Translations under genes and position numbers: made by a program
In this document: positions 6,325 through 7,986 of the stretch, piece by piece
How positions within the stretch are numbered: position 1 is the stretch's first letter
Layout of the letters: every line of letters starts with the position of its first letter
Source: Cellvibrionales bacterium UBA5860
GTDB lineage: Bacteria; Pseudomonadota; Gammaproteobacteria; Pseudomonadales; Porticoccaceae
NCBI GenBank assembly: GCA_002431545.1
Contig: DJFY01000028.1
Location: forward strand, 37,052 to 45,037
Direction: 5' to 3'
DNA length: 7,986 bases
Notes under the pieces: model-generated
Database searches by the model: none
What the model was told of the DNA's origin: nothing
The model's input: only the letters and a program-made list of their open reading frames with translations

Positions 6325-7536
6325 TTAATGGTCTGCCGACAGGCAGATGCGTTTTGCCTCCAGTTCTTCGATTTGTTCTTCGCTATAGCCCAGGATGTCG
6401 CCCAGTACTTCCCGGTTGGCCTCCCCGAGAAACCCGGCCTCGAGGGGCCGGGGCTCGGGGAAACCGGAGTAGCGATAGGGGGAAGCGGGAATTCGCACTT
6501 CGCCAAATTTTCGGTCGGTTACAGTCTGTACGATATGCCGTTCCTGCATATGAGGATAGTCCATGACTTCCGGCACACTCAGAACGGGCGCTGCTGGCAC
6601 GTGGTGTTCGCCGAGAATGCGCACGGCTTTGTCGGCGTCTCCTATCCCCGCCAGCCAGTTCTCGATTTCCCGGTCCAGTGCCTCTCGATTGTGGTGGCGC
6701 GACACCGGGTCGGCAAAGCGCGGGTCGTCCAGCAACTCGGGTCGGTCCAGTAGGTTTACCAGGTTATTCCATTGGGCGCCGATGGCGATGATGATCAGGT
6801 AGCGATCATTGCATCGATATAGTCCTAGCGGCGCCACGAAGGGGTGTCGGTGGCCGCTCCTCAGGGGATTCATTTCGCCGTGAGATGCGGAGTAAACCTG
6901 CACGTTCATGGCGTGATAGCTAAACAGGCAATCCAGCAGGGATATATCCAGGTATTGACCGCCGCCGCCGTGCAGGCGATGAAACAGCGCGGTGACAATG
7001 GCCCCGTATGCATGAGCGCCGGTCGAGATGTCGCCAAAGGCGGTACCGGAGAGGGCGGGATAGCCGTTTTCCTGTCCGGTCATACCCATGATGCCCGCGT
7101 AAGCCTGACCGATGTAGTCAAAACCCGGATAAGCCGCCAGGGGTCCGCTCTGTCCCATACAGGAAATGGAACACATAACGACCTGGTCGTTGAGCGCGGA
7201 CAGCGTCTCCCAGTCCATGTTCAGGCGTCGCATCACACCGGGGGAAAAATTCTCGACGACCACGTCTGCGTCTCGAATCAATTCGTGGCAAATCTGTTGG
7301 GCCTCGGGACGCTGTAAATCCAGACACAGGTTTTTCTTACCTATGTTGTGCTGAATAAAACAGCCACTGCGGTTGTTTTTGACTACCGGCAACGTGCGGC
7401 TGGGATCCCCTGTCGGCGGTTCGATTTTAATGACTTCCGCACCGTGCTGGGCCAGCAGGCGCGTGCAGTGCGGACCCGCGACAAAGTGGGTGAAATCGAT
7501 GACGCGAAGGCCGTCTAGCATATGGGGTGCGGGCAC
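6325..7536 (-). CDS. CoAT-B: class III (CaiB/BaiF, formyl-CoA-transferase-like) CoA-transferase
   Basis: The 403-residue product is intact: MLDGLRVIDFTHFVAGPHCT (6-25), GAEVIKIEP (32-40), GKKNLCLDL (66-74), ADVVVENFSPGVM (90-102), CSISCMGQSGP (122-132), AFGDISTGAHA (166-176) with candidate nucleophile Asp169, GGGGQYLDISLLD, and C-terminal HHVPAAPVLSVPEVMDYPH. It differs from C and D by PTGDPSRTLPVVKNNRSGC early on, a CMGQS loop, and VYSASHGEMNPLRSGHRHPFVAPLG after the active site. The part overlapping CoAT-A is more similar to A than to C or D (PAAPVL, IVQTV, RIPASP). The start is taken as GTG at 7534-7536 because AGGA lies nine bases upstream; the in-frame ATG at 7519-7521 has no such site but would still give the full domain. 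A different acyl substrate from C/D is inferred, not shown. Confidence 0.92.
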   Translation of the reverse strand: MPAPHMLDGLRVIDFTHFVAGPHCTRLLAQHGAEVIKIEPPTGDPSRTLPVVKNNRSGCFIQHNIGKKNLCLDLQRPEAQQICHELIRDADVVVENFSPGVMRRLNMDWETLSALNDQVVMCSISCMGQSGPLAAYPGFDYIGQAYAGIMGMTGQENGYPALSGTAFGDISTGAHAYGAIVTALFHRLHGGGGQYLDISLLDCLFSYHAMNVQVYSASHGEMNPLRSGHRHPFVAPLGLYRCNDRYLIIIAIGAQWNNLVNLLDRPELLDDPRFADPVSRHHNREALDREIENWLAGIGDADKAVRILGEHHVPAAPVLSVPEVMDYPHMQERHIVQTVTDRKFGEVRIPASPYRYSGFPEPRPLEAGFLGEANREVLGDILGYSEEQIEELEAKRICLSADH

Positions 7537-7545
7537 GATTCAGAG

Positions 7546-7549
7546 TCCT
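7546..7549 (-). promoter_or_regulatory. Ribosome binding site supporting the GTG start of CoAT-B
   Basis: AGGA on the minus strand lies nine bases before the GTG at 7534-7536. The alternative ATG five codons downstream has only C-rich sequence before it. This decides the start in favour of GTG, with moderate certainty. Confidence 0.5.
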
Positions 7550-7560
7550 GTTCGGGTTCT

Positions 7561-7626
7561 GTCCCGAGGGCGATCTCCCCGCCTGTATTCGTAATTAGAT
7601 AGCGGCGGGGAGATATCCCTCGGGGC
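7561..7626 (-). repeat. Large imperfect hairpin between CoAT-A and CoAT-B
   Basis: CCCGAGGG (7563-7570) pairs with CCCTCGGG (7617-7624), and ATCTCCCCGCC (7573-7583) pairs with GGCGGGGAGAT (7604-7614). The two perfect blocks are separated by a 2x2 mismatch, and a G-C plus a G-T pair can extend the outer end to 7561/7626. The loop is 20 nt and AT-rich. It fills much of the 120-bp gap. On the minus-strand transcript it is followed by no U-run, so it does not look like a normal intrinsic terminator; a processing, stabilising or attenuating structure between cistrons fits better. On the plus strand it is followed by T-rich sequence (about 7631-7645), but no plus-strand gene ends nearby. Confidence 0.75.
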
Positions 7627-7656
7627 TACGGTTTGTTGTTATTTGTCCGGTCGAGT

Positions 7657-7986
7657 TTAGTTGTCCGCCGAGCCTAGTACGCCAGCGTCCACCAGCCCGG
7701 ATATCTGCTCGGGGCTGTAGCCCAGACGCTCGCGCAGGATTTCTTCATTGTGTTCACCCAGCGCGAAGGCCTGCAGTTCCAGAGGCTCTGGAAACTGCGA
7801 GTATTTAAGCGGCGAAGCGGGAATTTTGACTTCTCCGAAAACCGGGTCATTTACCGTTTGTACGATGCCGCGCTGTACCATGTGGGGATGTTCCATAACC
7901 TCGGGTACATCGAGCACGGGGGCCGCGGGCACGTGGTTTTCCTCGACCAGGATCTGCACCGCTTTATCGGCATCACCCACCGACGC
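7657..7986 (-). CDS. CoAT-A: class III CoA-transferase, C-terminal part only (cut by the window edge)
   Basis: Only the last 109 codons are present, and the frame stays open to the window end, so the truncation is due to the window and not to a break in the gene. The segment carries the C-terminal family signatures GDADKAVQIL, NHVPAAPVLDVPEVMEHPH, GIVQTVNDPVFGEVKIPASPLKYSQFPEP and GEHNEEILRERLGYSPEQI. It aligns with residues about 295-403 of CoAT-B, with one extra residue (VEENH against GEHH), and shares with B the PAAPVL, IVQTV and IPASP forms that differ in C and D. The catalytic Asp lies outside the window. Its stop is 120 bp upstream of the CoAT-B start, the gap holding the large hairpin. 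Family assignment is firm; substrate is unknown. Confidence 0.88.
   Translation of the reverse strand, partial: ASVGDADKAVQILVEENHVPAAPVLDVPEVMEHPHMVQRGIVQTVNDPVFGEVKIPASPLKYSQFPEPLELQAFALGEHNEEILRERLGYSPEQISGLVDAGVLGSADN

Noticed and set aside
1..7986. CRISPR array, tRNA gene, phage or defence genes
   Set aside because: No spaced direct repeats, no tRNA-like arm sequences and no such protein signatures were seen on either strand.

Overview
The window looks like chromosomal DNA of a gammaproteobacterium. The order priA (leftward), rpmE (rightward), secreted nuclease (rightward) is, from memory, the arrangement in Pseudomonas and relatives, and the PriA and L31 proteins read like gammaproteobacterial versions. 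A DUF481 outer-membrane protein plus several class III CoA-transferases would fit a marine or environmental, catabolically versatile lineage, but genus and species cannot be fixed from the sequence.

Left part (1-2086): the N-terminal third of the primosomal helicase PriA runs off the left edge on the minus strand. It is divergent from rpmE (ribosomal protein L31), which has a convincing extended -10 promoter and a leader of about 140 nt with several perfect helices, a candidate L31 autoregulatory element. A secreted staphylococcal-nuclease-type protein follows rpmE after 39 nt and is probably co-transcribed with it.

Middle (2087-3536): a DUF481 beta-barrel outer-membrane protein lies convergent to the nuclease. 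To its right is a gene-free stretch of 428 bp holding a perfect 13-bp inverted repeat and a second small stem-loop close to the end of the first CoA-transferase gene.

Right part (3537-7986): four head-to-tail class III (CaiB/BaiF, formyl-CoA-transferase-like) CoA-transferase genes lie on the minus strand, the most upstream one cut by the window edge. In transcription order they are called here CoAT-A (partial), CoAT-B, CoAT-C and CoAT-D. A and B resemble each other in the C-terminal region and C and D form a second pair, so at least two duplication steps are likely. No dehydrogenase, hydratase, ligase or regulator lies among them in the window. All three complete copies keep the candidate catalytic Asp, so they look like functional paralogues with different acyl specificities, not decaying copies. 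The spacers hold a large imperfect hairpin (between A and B) and a possible internal promoter/operator region (between C and D). I found no tRNA, CRISPR array or intact insertion sequence. The CoA-transferase array and the rpmE leader are the most interesting items.
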